Of a DNA stretch of 64,000 bases, positions 44,489-54,700 are shown one piece after another. Every line of letters begins with the position of its first letter. The stretch's first letter is position 1. The stretch comes from Streptomyces sp. HPF1205 (GTDB lineage Bacteria; Actinomycetota; Actinomycetes; Streptomycetales; Streptomycetaceae). The notes beneath the pieces were generated by a model. The model was not told the DNA's origin. It made no database searches and saw only the letters and a program-made list of their open reading frames with translations. The stretch covers positions 61,981 to 125,980 of the forward strand of contig NZ_JAINVH010000023.1 in NCBI RefSeq assembly GCF_020400825.1, read 5' to 3'. Both the position numbers and the translations under genes were made by a program.

Positions 44489-45727
44489 ATGCCTGTCCCG
44501 ACCCGGGAGCAAAAGGAAGCGGAACTCCACACGTCCCGCTTCATCTGGTACATGGGCGCGATGGGCGACCCGTACGCACTGCTGCTGCGCGGCCAGGAGG
44601 ACCCGTACGAGCTCTTCGAGCAGGTGCGGGCGCGCGGACCGCTGCACCTGAGCCGCACCGGTACGTGGGTGACGGCCGACCACGCGCTGGGCAACCGGAT
44701 CCTGCGGCACCCGAGGTTCGGCACGCGCAAGGCGGACGGCTCGCGGGTGGCACCCAGGTTCTCGTCGCTGGACGACTCGTTCCTGAAGCTGGACGAGCCG
44801 GACCACTCGCGGCTGCGCCGGCTGACGATCCCGCTGTTCAGCCCGAAGAAGATGGGCGGCTACCGGCCGCACGTGGAGCACGTGTGCGAGGAGCTGCTCG
44901 ACGGGGTGGACCCGGCGGGCGGCTTCGACCTGGTGCGGGACTTCGCCAAGCATCTGCCGATCGCGCTGATCCGGGGCCTGCTGGGCATCCCGGACGCCTA
45001 CCGGGAGGACTTCGACCGTTGCTGCCACGGTTCCGCGCTGGTGCTGGAGGGGTTCGTCTCGCCGGAGCGCAGCGAGGAGCTGGAGCGGGCCGTCGACGAG
45101 CTGTACGCGATGTTCCAGGAACTGCTGGAGATGCGGGCGGCGGAGCCCGGTGACGACGTGCTGAGCCGGCTGGTGAAGGCCGAACGGGAGGGTGTGCTGA
45201 CCCGGCGGGAGTCGATCGGCGCGGCCGGCATCATCGCCGTCGCCGGCACCGAGACCACCACGAACCTGGTCGCCAACGGCATGAAGGCCCTGCTGGACCG
45301 CCCGGAGCAGTGGGAAATGCTGAAGGCCGACCCGGATCTGGCGCCGGGCGTGGTCGAGGAGACGCTGCGGTGGGACTCCCCCGCCCAGATGGCCACCCGG
45401 GTGGCGCACGAGGACGTCGAGGTCGACGGGCACCTGCTGAAGGAGGGCAGCCTGGTGGCCGTCCTGACGGCGGCGGCGAACCGGGACCCGGCGGTCTTCG
45501 AGGACCCGGACCGGTTCGACATCACCCGTGACTGCAAGACCGAGCACCTGGCGTTCTCGGGCGGCCCGCACTACTGCCTGGGCGCGCCACTGGCCCGGAT
45601 GGAGGGCGACGCGGCGTTCCGCGCGCTGGCCCGGCGCGTGCCGGACCTGCGGCAGACCGGCCCGGAGGAGCGCTGGGTGTCGCCGACCGCGCGGGGCCTG
45701 CGCGGGTTCCCGGTGGCGGCGGGCTAG
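44489..45727 (+). CDS. Cytochrome P450 (second of two paralogues)
   Basis: 412 aa. I-helix AGTETT (Glu255), EETLRW, and heme loop FSGGPHYCLGAPLAR with Cys363, at the same residue numbers as in the first P450. ATG 44489 follows GAGGAG by 5 nt. It opens the plus-strand run P450, C-A(degenerate)-T, A-T with a 98-bp gap, which points to oxidation of an NRPS-bound residue. Neighbouring dehydrogenase and duplicated P450 suggest two successive or alternative oxidations. Confidence 0.85.
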   Translation: MPVPTREQKEAELHTSRFIWYMGAMGDPYALLLRGQEDPYELFEQVRARGPLHLSRTGTWVTADHALGNRILRHPRFGTRKADGSRVAPRFSSLDDSFLKLDEPDHSRLRRLTIPLFSPKKMGGYRPHVEHVCEELLDGVDPAGGFDLVRDFAKHLPIALIRGLLGIPDAYREDFDRCCHGSALVLEGFVSPERSEELERAVDELYAMFQELLEMRAAEPGDDVLSRLVKAEREGVLTRRESIGAAGIIAVAGTETTTNLVANGMKALLDRPEQWEMLKADPDLAPGVVEETLRWDSPAQMATRVAHEDVEVDGHLLKEGSLVAVLTAAANRDPAVFEDPDRFDITRDCKTEHLAFSGGPHYCLGAPLARMEGDAAFRALARRVPDLRQTGPEERWVSPTARGLRGFPVAAG

Positions 45728-45825
45728 TGCCGGGGCCGTGAGGTTTCCGGCGCCACCGGGCGTGGTGCGCGAGGCGTTGCGGCCTCGACGGGCAGACAGC
45801 GACGACGAGGACGGAGACGACGGGG

Positions 45826-48783
45826 ATGGACCCTCGCGAGATCACGCCGGACGGCACGGGGCGTACGGTGCCGGCCGGCCGCAAGGAGGAGGCCCTGTGG
45901 CTCCTGGAGCGGCTGGTGCCGGGCAGCAACGTCAACAACGTGCCCGGGGCGACCGTCCGGGTGGAGGGGCGCCTCGACCCGGACCTGCTGGTGGCGTCGG
46001 TGCGGGCGCTGCTGCGCCGCCACCCGGTGATGCGGACCGTCTTCCACGCGGAGGGCACCCGGCTGACCAAGGAGGTCCTGCCGGCCGACGAGGCCCGGCT
46101 GCCGCTGGAGTCCCGGCAGGTGGCCGAGGACGAACTCGACTCCGAATTGCGGGAGTTCGTGGTGCGGCCGTTCACGCTGGACGGCACTCCGCTGGTGCGG
46201 CTGGCGTGCTTCTCCACGAAGAGCGCGGACGTGCTGTGCCTGGCGGTGCACCACCTGGTGTTCGACAACACCTCCAGCATCGTCTTCCTGGAGGAGCTGG
46301 CCGCCGTCTACGACCTGGCCGCCGCCGGGCAGGACCTGGAAACGGCGCCGGTGGAGGAGGTGGCGGCGTGGCAGGAGCACGTCCCGGACGGGTCGAGCCT
46401 GCTGTGGTGGCGCGAGCACCTGGACGGCCTGGACCCGGACAGCGGTGAGCTGTGGCTGGGTTCGCGTCCCGCGGGGTCGGGGACGCTGGCGGGCGCGAGT
46501 GTGGTGCACGACCTGTCCGCGCCGGCCGCGGCTGTGCTCAAGGGCGCCCGGCGCTCGCTGAAGGCGCCGGACGCGGTGGTGATGCTGGCCGCCTCGTACC
46601 TGCTGCTGGCGCGGCACGGGGCGGGGCCGGACTTCGCTGTGGGGCTGCCGGTGAACATCCGCTCCCAGGCGGCGAGCCGGACCATCGGCTACCACGTCAA
46701 CATCCTGCCGCTGCGGGTCCGGGTCGATCCCGCCCTGAGCTTCCGGGAGTTCACCCTGCGGGTGCGGAACCTGTTCATGGACGCGGTCGCGCACGCGGAC
46801 GCCCCCGTGGACGTACTGCTGCCGCAGGCGCCCCGCATCGGCGCGACGTGGCGGTCGGCGCTGTTCCGGCACGTCTTCAACTTCCTGCCGGGGCGGGGGA
46901 CGGACACGTACCGGATCGGCGGGATGGACGGCCGGCTGGAGATCGTGGAGACCGGCAGCAGCAAGTTCGACATCGAGTTCCTGGTCGTGCCGCTCGGCGA
47001 GGGCTACCGGGTCAAGGCGATCCACTCCACGGACGTGCACACCGCGGCCGAGGTCGAGGCGCTGCTGCGCCGCTACGACGCGCTGCTGACGGCGCTGGGC
47101 GCCGAGCCGGACCGCCCGGTCGGCGAGGTGCTCGCGTGGCCGGACGCCGACAGGGCGGCGGTGGCGGCGGCGCACTCCCCCGCGCCGCAGGCGCCGGACG
47201 TGGTGACCGCGGTGGCCCGGCATGCGGCGGCCGCACCTCACGCGGTGGCCGTGCGCGAGCCGCACCGCACCACCGACTACGGACAGTTGTGGCGGGCCGC
47301 CGAGGCCGTACGGGCGTCGCTGGCGCACCGCGGCGTGGGCGCCGAGGACGTGGTGGGGCTGCGCGGCCCGGCCGGCGCCGAACTGGTGGCCGCCGCCCTG
47401 GGCGTCTGGCTGGCCGGGGCGGCCTGGACCGGCGCCGCCCCGGACGCGACGGCCGAGGAACTGGCGCAGGCGCAGGTGAAGGCCGTCGTCGGCGACGGGC
47501 CCGGCGATCTTCCGCTGGTCGACCCGCACACCGCGCCGCCGGCCGAGCACATCACCGGGAGTCCCGAACCCGGCCGCGCCGCCCTGGTGCTGACCGGCGG
47601 CGCGGCCGACGGACCGCGCCTGACGCACCGGGACCTCGCCGTTCAACTGGCGTGGCTGGGTGAGGCGCTGGGCGAACCGGGCCGGCCGCTCGACGCGGTC
47701 GCGCGGGCCCCGCTGGGCAGCGCCGCCGCGCTGGCGGAGGTGTGGCTGCCGCTGGCCACGGGCGGGCAGGTGGTGCGGGCGGACGACGACAGGACACTGC
47801 CCGGGACGCTGGAGGCCGCGCCGGGCGCGCTGCTGCGGACGTCCGGCGCCCAGGCGTGGACGCTGCTGGAGCGGGTGGAGGCGCGCCTTGAGGGCCGGCC
47901 GGTCCTGGTGGGCCCCGACGCCCTGACGGAACCGGTCACGCGGCGCCTGGTCGCGGCCGGCGCCCGGGTGTACGCGGCCCGCGCGGACGGCGGCGGCTGG
48001 TGGGCCGGCGCTCCGGTCACGGGCCGTACCGTCCCGGCGCTGCGGCCGCTGCCCGGCACGCGGGCGTCGGTGGCCGCGCCCGACGGGGCGGAACTGCCCG
48101 TCGGGGTACGGGGCGTGGTCCGCGTCGGCGCCCGGGACACCGGGGTCGTCGGCCGGTGGACCGGCGAGGGCACGCTGGAACTGCTGGGCGCCGCGAGCCG
48201 TCGGCTGCGGCGGCGCGGCGGCGAGGTGCGGCCCGAGGAGGTCGAGTCGCTGCTGGCCGGGCACCCCGCGGTGTCGGCCGCCGCGGTCGTACCGGTGGGC
48301 GCGGCCGACGGCGACGGGCCGGAACTCGTCGCGGTGGTGGCGCGCGCCGGCGCGCTGCGGAACGACGACGCGAAGCTGCTGCGGGAGCTCGCCGAGGCCG
48401 CCGAGGCGCGGCTGCCCGGCGCCGCGCTGCCGGACCGGTACGCCGTGGTGGCCGCGCTGCCGGTCACCGCGGACGGGCTGCTCGACCTGGCCGCGGTCAC
48501 CGCACTGGCCGGCCGGGCGGACGGCGGCGCGGACGCGGGCGCGGACGGCGCGGCGGCCGGCTACCTGCCGGGCCTTGTCGCCCTGTGGCGTGAGCTGATC
48601 GGCCGGGACGACCTGGACGCGGACGCCAACTTCTTCACCAGCGGCGGCCATTCGCTGCTCGCCGCGCAACTGGTGCAGCGGGTGGAGGAGCGGACCGGCG
48701 TGAAGCTGAAGCTCGCCGACGCCTTCGAGCACCCGACGCCGGCCCGGCTCGCCGACCGCCTCGCGGCGGTGGCCGGCGCCTGA
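45826..48783 (+). CDS. NRPS: condensation - degenerate adenylation - T
   Basis: 985 aa. C domain (about 20-430) with His142/His143 in HHLVFDN, where HHxxxDG is usual. The following about 400 residues align in outline with an A domain but have lost its core: the P-loop region reads LVLTGGAADGPRLTHRDL, no A4/A5 pocket is visible, A8 reads RRLRRRGGEVRPEEVE, and the A10 Lys is replaced (DGLLDLAAV). It should not adenylate. The T domain is intact (FTSGGHSLLAAQL, Ser943). Hence its T domain must be charged in trans. ATG 45826 has GGAG 9 nt upstream. A strong hairpin follows the stop. Confidence 0.85.
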   Translation: MDPREITPDGTGRTVPAGRKEEALWLLERLVPGSNVNNVPGATVRVEGRLDPDLLVASVRALLRRHPVMRTVFHAEGTRLTKEVLPADEARLPLESRQVAEDELDSELREFVVRPFTLDGTPLVRLACFSTKSADVLCLAVHHLVFDNTSSIVFLEELAAVYDLAAAGQDLETAPVEEVAAWQEHVPDGSSLLWWREHLDGLDPDSGELWLGSRPAGSGTLAGASVVHDLSAPAAAVLKGARRSLKAPDAVVMLAASYLLLARHGAGPDFAVGLPVNIRSQAASRTIGYHVNILPLRVRVDPALSFREFTLRVRNLFMDAVAHADAPVDVLLPQAPRIGATWRSALFRHVFNFLPGRGTDTYRIGGMDGRLEIVETGSSKFDIEFLVVPLGEGYRVKAIHSTDVHTAAEVEALLRRYDALLTALGAEPDRPVGEVLAWPDADRAAVAAAHSPAPQAPDVVTAVARHAAAAPHAVAVREPHRTTDYGQLWRAAEAVRASLAHRGVGAEDVVGLRGPAGAELVAAALGVWLAGAAWTGAAPDATAEELAQAQVKAVVGDGPGDLPLVDPHTAPPAEHITGSPEPGRAALVLTGGAADGPRLTHRDLAVQLAWLGEALGEPGRPLDAVARAPLGSAAALAEVWLPLATGGQVVRADDDRTLPGTLEAAPGALLRTSGAQAWTLLERVEARLEGRPVLVGPDALTEPVTRRLVAAGARVYAARADGGGWWAGAPVTGRTVPALRPLPGTRASVAAPDGAELPVGVRGVVRVGARDTGVVGRWTGEGTLELLGAASRRLRRRGGEVRPEEVESLLAGHPAVSAAAVVPVGAADGDGPELVAVVARAGALRNDDAKLLRELAEAAEARLPGAALPDRYAVVAALPVTADGLLDLAAVTALAGRADGGADAGADGAAAGYLPGLVALWRELIGRDDLDADANFFTSGGHSLLAAQLVQRVEERTGVKLKLADAFEHPTPARLADRLAAVAGA

Positions 48784-48799
48784 CCCGGCACCCCGGCCC

Positions 48800-48825
48800 G
48801 GGCCCGCGCGTGCGCGCGCGGGCCC
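48800..48825 (+). terminator. Intercistronic hairpin (11-bp stem)
   Basis: GGGCCCGCGCG, a 4-nt loop and the exact complement, 16 bp beyond the C-A-T stop and 109 bp before the A-T start. Either partial terminator or mRNA-stabilising element. Confidence 0.55.
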
Positions 48826-48933
48826 CGCGCCCCCCTCGGCCGTCGGGACCGCGTCCCGCCGGCTTCCCGTTCACGGGCCGCGCCGGACGGCACGCCCGCG
48901 CGACCGGGCCTTTGGCCCAGGAGGAATGACACC

Positions 48934-50766
48934 GTGGCAGGACTGGCACCCCCGCCGGAGTGGAATCCGGCCCCGCACGCGCCCCGGCGCGGGCGGACCG
49001 TGCACGATCTCTTCGACTGGTGCGTGACGCGGTGGCCGCGCGCGGTCGCCGTGCGGCACGGCGAGCGCCGGGTGACGTACGCGGAACTCGCCGCCGCCTC
49101 GCACGCCTACGCGGCCGGTCTGGAGGACGCGGGGGTGGGGCCGGGCCAGGTGGTGCCGGTGCTGCTGCCGCGGTCGCCGGAGCTGCTGGCGGTGCTGCTC
49201 GCCGTACTGCGGCGCGGCGCGGCCTACGCGGCGCTGGACCCGCGCTGGCCGCGGGAGCGGCTGGCGGCGCTGATCGGGCGGCTGGACGGCCCGGTGCTGG
49301 TGACCGGCGAGAGCGGCCCGTGGGCCAAGCCGGTGTGGACGGTGCCGCCGGCCGCGTTCGACGCGCTGCTCGCCGAGGGCCGGCGGGCGACGCCTGTGGT
49401 GGTGGGCGGTGACGACCCGAGCGCGGTGTTCTTCACCTCCGGCAGCACCGGCACGCCCAAGGGTGTGCTCACCGCGCACCGCGGCAACGTGCGGCTGTTC
49501 GACGACTGGGCGTTCGCGCCGGTCGGCGGCGGCGCGGTGATGCCGCAGGCGCTGGCGGCCACCTGGGACGCGTTCGGCCTGGACTCCTGGTCGGTGCTGC
49601 TGGGCGGCGGCACCGCCGTCGTACTGGACGACACGCTGGAGCTGGCGCGCCGGCTGCGGGAGCTGGTGGCCGAGGAGGGCGTCGACACGGTGTTCCTGCC
49701 GACTGCCGTCTTCCACATGGCCGTCGACACCGACCTGGACGCCTTCCGCGGGCTGCGCGTGGTCGGCACCGGCGGCGAACGCCTCTCCCCCGGCCACGCC
49801 CGGCGGTTCCTGCGGGCCCATCCGGACATCCCGCTGCACAACATGTACGGGCCGGTGGAGTCGACCATCGCGGCGACCGGGCACGTGGTGCGGCCGGTGG
49901 ACTGCGTGGAGGGGACGGGGGTGCCGATCGGCCGGCCGTTCCCGAACACGGGTGTGCACGTGGTGGACGGTGAACGGCTGTGCGCGGTGGGCGAGTCCGG
50001 GGAGATCTGCCTGTCGGGCGCGGGCCTGGCGCTGGGCTACCTGGACGAGCCGGAGCTGACCGCGCGGAAGTTCACCGACCTGCCGGTGGGGCCGGGCGGC
50101 GCCCGGTTGCGCGTGTACCGGACGGGCGACCTGGGGCACTGGTCCGACGAGGGGCTGGTGTACTTCGACGGCCGCGTCGACCGGCAGGTGAAGCTGCGCG
50201 GCTTCCGGGTGGAGCTGGACGACGTGGAGCGCAATGCCCGCGAGGTCGCGGGCGTCGGCTCGTGCGCCGTGGTGCCGCTGACCGGGCCGGACGGCGGGTG
50301 CGAGGACCTGAGCCTGTTCTACGTCCCGATCGGCGAGGGGACCGCGCCGCCGCTGGAGGAGGCCGGGCTGCGTGCGGCGCTGGCCGGACGCCTGCCGGGG
50401 TACCTGGTGCCGGGGCAGATCCACCGGCTGGACATGCTGCCGGTGCTGGAGGACCGCAAGGTGGACGTGCGGGCGCTGGCCGCGCTGGCGGTACGGCTGC
50501 GCGGCCGGGGTGCCGACGGGGAGGCGCCGGTCGGTCCGACGGAACAGGCGCTGGCCGAGCTGTTCGGGGAGATCCTGGGTGTGGCCTCCGTACCGCGTGA
50601 CGCGTCGTTCTTCTCGCTGGGCGGTACGTCCCTGACGGCGGCGCAACTGGCGGGCCGGCTGCAGGACCGGTTCGGGACGCGGCTGCGGCTGGCGGAGATC
50701 TTCGACGCCCCGTCGGTGCGCGCCCTGGCCCCGCTGCTGGAGGCCGCGGCGGCGCCCGCGGGCTGA
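48934..50766 (+). CDS. Free-standing NRPS A-T didomain
   Basis: 610 aa. A domain with FFTSGSTGTPKGVLTAH, Asp235-equivalent in TWDAFGLDSW, MYGPVESTIAAT, YRTGDLGHW, GRVDRQVKLRGFRVELDDVE and the A10 Lys in EDRKVDVRAL. My manual pocket reading is roughly D-A-L-F-V-T-M-I-A-K, which matches no code I know; it suggests a hydrophobic residue but is not a call. The T domain has SLGGTSLTAAQ. No C domain, so it serves in trans. GTG 48934 has AGGAGG 9 nt upstream. It probably loads the amino acid for P450 oxidation and for the T domain of the preceding protein. Confidence 0.87.
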   Translation: MAGLAPPPEWNPAPHAPRRGRTVHDLFDWCVTRWPRAVAVRHGERRVTYAELAAASHAYAAGLEDAGVGPGQVVPVLLPRSPELLAVLLAVLRRGAAYAALDPRWPRERLAALIGRLDGPVLVTGESGPWAKPVWTVPPAAFDALLAEGRRATPVVVGGDDPSAVFFTSGSTGTPKGVLTAHRGNVRLFDDWAFAPVGGGAVMPQALAATWDAFGLDSWSVLLGGGTAVVLDDTLELARRLRELVAEEGVDTVFLPTAVFHMAVDTDLDAFRGLRVVGTGGERLSPGHARRFLRAHPDIPLHNMYGPVESTIAATGHVVRPVDCVEGTGVPIGRPFPNTGVHVVDGERLCAVGESGEICLSGAGLALGYLDEPELTARKFTDLPVGPGGARLRVYRTGDLGHWSDEGLVYFDGRVDRQVKLRGFRVELDDVERNAREVAGVGSCAVVPLTGPDGGCEDLSLFYVPIGEGTAPPLEEAGLRAALAGRLPGYLVPGQIHRLDMLPVLEDRKVDVRALAALAVRLRGRGADGEAPVGPTEQALAELFGEILGVASVPRDASFFSLGGTSLTAAQLAGRLQDRFGTRLRLAEIFDAPSVRALAPLLEAAAAPAG

Positions 50767-50814
50767 CCGCCCCCGCCCGCCGGCCGTCCCACGGGATGCG
50801 GCCGGAGACGGGTG

Positions 50815-50850
50815 AGCCCCCGCCGGGATCCGTGGATCCGGGCGGGGGCT
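50815..50850. terminator. Bidirectional terminator (10+6-bp stem)
   Basis: AGCCCCCGCC pairs with GGCGGGGGCT, with a second inner GGATCC/GGATCC stem and a 2-nt loop. Lies between the convergent A-T and thioesterase genes. Confidence 0.75.
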
Positions 50851-50927
50851 TCGTCGTACGGTCCGGGGCCGGCGCGGGGGCCCGGTGGCGCCGGCGGGCC
50901 GTCCGGGCGGGTACCCGGGCGGCCCGC

Positions 50928-51701
50928 TCAGCCCGCGACGGATGCGCGGAGGCGGTCGCGCAGGGTGGTGGCGATGACGTCGATGACCCGTCCGGCGTGC
51001 TGCTCCAGGTAGAAGTGGCCGCCGTCGAAGGTGTGGAGCGTGGTGCCGCCGGTGGTGTGGTCCTCCCAGGCGGCGGCCTCCTCGACGGTCGTGCGCGGGT
51101 CGTCCTCGGCCGTCATGACGACGACGGGCGCGCTGATGCGGGCGTCGGTGCCGCGGCTGTAGCGCTCCACGGCCCGGTAGTCGTTGCGGATCGCGGGCAG
51201 CACCATCTCCAGCAGCTCCGGGTCGCCCAGGACGCGGGAGTCGGTGCCGCCGAGTTTGCGCATCTCCTTGATGATCCCGGCGTCGTCGCGCAGGTGCACG
51301 TTCTCGTCCCGCTGCCGGCTGGGGGCGCGGCGGCCGGAGGCGAACACGACGACCGGGCTGATGCCGTCGCGCTCCTCGAAGCGGCGGGTGACCTCGTAGG
51401 CGAGGACGGCGCCCATGCTGTGGCCGAAGAACGCGACGGGGCCCTCCATGGCGGGGGCGATCGCGGTGTGCAGTTCGTCGGCGAGGGCGTCGATGGTGTC
51501 CACGAACGGGTCGCTCCGGCGGTCCTGGCGCCCGGGGTACTGCACGGCCAGGACGTCGAACTCCGGCGAGAGCGCGGCGGAGACGGGGAAGTAGTAGCTG
51601 GCGGAGCCGCCGGCGTGGGGAAAGCAGATCAGCCGGGCGCCGGCGCCGGGGGCCTTGTGGTAGTTGCGCAGCCAGAGGCCGGACTCCACGGGGTTGGGCA
51701 C
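50928..51701 (-). CDS. Type II thioesterase
   Basis: 257 aa alpha/beta hydrolase with LICFPHAGGSASYY at the N-terminus, Ser95 in FFGHSMGAVLAYE, a late Asp (TAEDDPRTT) and His (FDGGHFYL), the standard editing thioesterase of PKS/NRPS clusters. It removes misloaded groups from carrier proteins. GTG 51701 follows AAAGGA by 7 nt. Downstream of the PKS, across a 44-bp palindrome. Since the integrated thioesterase-like domain of the PKS has lost its triad, this enzyme might also take part in release, though that would be unusual. Confidence 0.88.
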   Translation of the reverse strand: MPNPVESGLWLRNYHKAPGAGARLICFPHAGGSASYYFPVSAALSPEFDVLAVQYPGRQDRRSDPFVDTIDALADELHTAIAPAMEGPVAFFGHSMGAVLAYEVTRRFEERDGISPVVVFASGRRAPSRQRDENVHLRDDAGIIKEMRKLGGTDSRVLGDPELLEMVLPAIRNDYRAVERYSRGTDARISAPVVVMTAEDDPRTTVEEAAAWEDHTTGGTTLHTFDGGHFYLEQHAGRVIDVIATTLRDRLRASVAG

Positions 51702-51749
51702 GGTCGGGTCCTTTCGCTTGGCGGACGGCGGGTGCCGTGCGCCGGTCGG

Positions 51750-51793
51750 CGTCCGGGGGCCGGTTCCGCCGCGGCGGAACCGGCCCCCGGACG
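51750..51793. terminator. 44-bp perfect palindrome
   Basis: CGTCCGGGGGCCGGTTCCGCCG-type left arm (51750-51771) is followed without a loop by its exact complement (51772-51793). It lies 5 bp beyond the PKS stop on the minus strand and 48 bp before the thioesterase start. As RNA it forms a very stable hairpin, so it should terminate or attenuate PKS transcription ahead of the thioesterase gene. Confidence 0.75.
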
Positions 51794-51798
51794 GGGTT

Positions 51799-54700
51799 TC
51801 AGTGTGCGTCGAGCCAGGTGTGGACGGCCTCGGCGGTGGCGGATGCGCCAGAGCCCAGGATCTCCAGCGGGTCCCCGGGAAGGGTGGCGGCGTCGTGCGC
51901 CCCGGGCCAGGGCTGCCGCCCCTCGCCGATCTCGCCGGTGAGGGCGGGGCCCTGCGGGGCCAGCAGCAGGGTGGGGGCGGTCAGCGCCCGCGGGGTCCAC
52001 GCGGGCAGCAGGGTCCGGTAGCCGCCGGTGGCGATGAGCCGGTCGTCCTCGGCGGTGAGCGGGTCGGCGGTGACCAGGCCGCCCACGAGTTCGGCGGTCA
52101 GCGTCTCGGTGAGGTCGGTGCCGGGCGCGGGTGCGTCGATGAGGACGAGGGCGCGGGCCGCGCGGCCGCGGCGCTCCAGCTCGTGGGCGAGGTGGTAGGC
52201 GGTCAGGGTGCCCGAGGCGTGGCCGAGCAGGGCGATCGCGCCGCCGTCGGCGTGGTCGAGCAGGGTGTCGGCCTGGCGCTCGATCAGCTCGTCGTAGGAG
52301 CGGGGCAGTTCCTCGCCCGGCAGGAATCCCGGCACCGGCAGCAGCGCGGTCCGCCGCCGTCCGCGCAGGGCCGCCGCGAACTGCCGGAACCGGGCCGGGC
52401 CGGCGAGCGCGGTCAGCGAGGAGCAGCACACCAGCGTGGTGCCGTCCGGCCCGTCGGCGAGCGGGATCGGCGCCGGTGCCCAGGCGCCGCGTCCCGACCC
52501 GGGTGACCTGCGCAGCGCGGCCGCGGTGCCGACGAGGTCGAGGAACTGTCCGGTCCGGCCGGTCCTGCAGGCCTCGGTGAGCAGCGAGACGAAGGCCCCG
52601 GCCTCGCGGGCCCGGGTCGCGGACGGCGGCGACTGCGGCGACTGCGGCGACTGCGGCGACTGGCGCCGGACGGCCGCGTCGGTGAAGGCCGGTGCGGCCT
52701 GGACAGCGGCCCCTGCGGCCCCTGCGGCCGCGGCGCCCACCGCGGCGAAGGCGGTCCCGGGAGCCCCGGCCGCGAGGGCCGCCGGCTCCCGTGCCTCCTC
52801 GCGCGCGGCCGTCACGGCGGGTGTACCGGCCGGCGCGAGGGCCGGGACGGGCGCATGGGCGGCCTGGGCCGAGGTCCCGGCCCACGCCGCGGCGGGAACG
52901 GGGACGGTCCCGGCGGGAAGGGCCGTCGCGGCCGGGGCGGTCTCCGGCTCCGGCGCGAGGGCGGGTGCCGCGGGGGCGAGGGCGGCCTCCGCCTCCGTGG
53001 CGGTGGCGAGGATCTCGGTGAGGTGGGCGGCCAGTTCGGCCGGGGAGGGGTGGTCGTAGACGAGGGCGGCGGGCAGGTCCAGGCCGGTCAGGGCGGCGAG
53101 GCGGGCGCGCAGTTCGACGGCGGTGAGGGAGGCGAAGCCCTGGTCGAGGAAGTCGCGGGTGGGCTCGATGGTGTCGGCCCCGGCGTGGCCGAGGACGTCG
53201 GCGGACTGGGCGAGGACGACGTCAAGCGCCGTTTCGTACCACTGGTCCCGGGGGAGGTCGGCGAGGGTGGCGCGCAGCAGGGGCCCGGCGGCGGGGGCGG
53301 CGGTTCCCGCGTACGCGGGGGTGGCGCGGGCGCGGCTGCGGCGGATCCAGTCGGACAGGACGGGCAGGGCGGGGCGCAGGGCGTCCAGGACGCGGTCGCC
53401 GTCGCCGGTCCCGTCGTCGCCCAGGGCCGCGGACAGCCCGGCGAGGTCCTCCTGCTCGACGGCCGCCCAGAACGCTGCGTCGGCGAGGCCCGCGGACGGG
53501 AGGGCGTCGGGGTTCTCGCTGAGCCAGTAGCGTTCGCGCTGGAACGCGTACGTGGGCAGATCGGTGCGGCGGGCGCCGGAGCCGGCGAAGTACGCGGCCC
53601 AGTCGACGGCGGCGCCGTGGACGTGCAGGGCGGCCAGGGCGTGACCGAGGGCCTGCGGTTCTGGCCGGTCGGATCGCAGCAGGGGCACCGTGGCGGCGGA
53701 CCCGGTGCCGCCGAGGGAGTCCAGGCAGGTGCGGGCCAGGGCCGCGAGGGTGCCGTCGGGGCCGACCTCGGCGAAGTGGCGTACGCCCAGGGCGTGCAGG
53801 GTGCGGACGGCGTCGGCGAAGCGCACGGTGCCGCGGACGTGGCGTACCCAGTACTCGGGGTCGGTGAGCTCCTCGGCGCGGGCGATCTCGCCGGTGAGGT
53901 CGGAGACGACCGGGATGCGCGGCTCGTGGTAGGTGACGCGGCCGGCGGCCTCGCGGAAGGCGCCGAGGGCGGGTTCGGTCAGCGGCGAGTGGAAGGCGTG
54001 GCTGACGGGCAGCCGCTTGGTCCTGCGGCCGTCGGCCCGCCAGCGCTCCTCCAGGGCGGCGAGGGCGCCGGCCGCGCCGGAGACGACGACGGAATCGGGG
54101 CCGTTGACGGCGGCGAGGCCGGCGGTGTCCTCCAGGCCGGCCAGCGCGGCCCGGACCTCGTCCTCGCCGGCCTGCACCGCGAGCATGGCGCCGCCTTCGG
54201 GCAGGGCCTGCAGGGCGGTGGCGCGGGCGGCGACGAGGCGGCAGGCGTCCTCCAGGCTCCACACGCCGGCGACGTGCGCGGCGGCGAGTTCGCCGACGGA
54301 GTGGCCGGTGACGTAGTCGGGGGTCAGGCCCCAGGACTCCACGAGGCGGTAGAGGGCGACTTCGAGGGCGAACAGGGCGGGCTGGGTGCTGCCGGTGCGG
54401 TCCAGTGCGGCGGGGTCGTCGCCGTACAGGACGTCGCGCAGCGGGGTGGGCAGCAGCGGGTCGAGGTGGGCGAGGACGGTGTCGAGGGCGGTGGCGAACG
54501 CCGGCCAGGCGGCGGCCAGTTCGCGGCCCATGCCCAGGCGCTGGCTGCCCTGTCCGGCGAACAGGAACGCCAGGGGGGTGTCGGCGGCCAGGCCCTGGGT
54601 GGTGCCGGGCGCGGGGCGGCCGGCGGCCAGGGCGGTCAGCGCGCCGCGCAGGGCGTCGGGGTCGGTGCCGGGCAGTGCGGCCCGGTACTCCAGGGCGGCG

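Noticed and set aside
44489..45727. Methoxymalonyl-type O-methyltransferase somewhere in the window
   Set aside because: I looked for SAM-binding motifs in all plausible genes and found none, so the extender is called hydroxymalonyl rather than methoxymalonyl.
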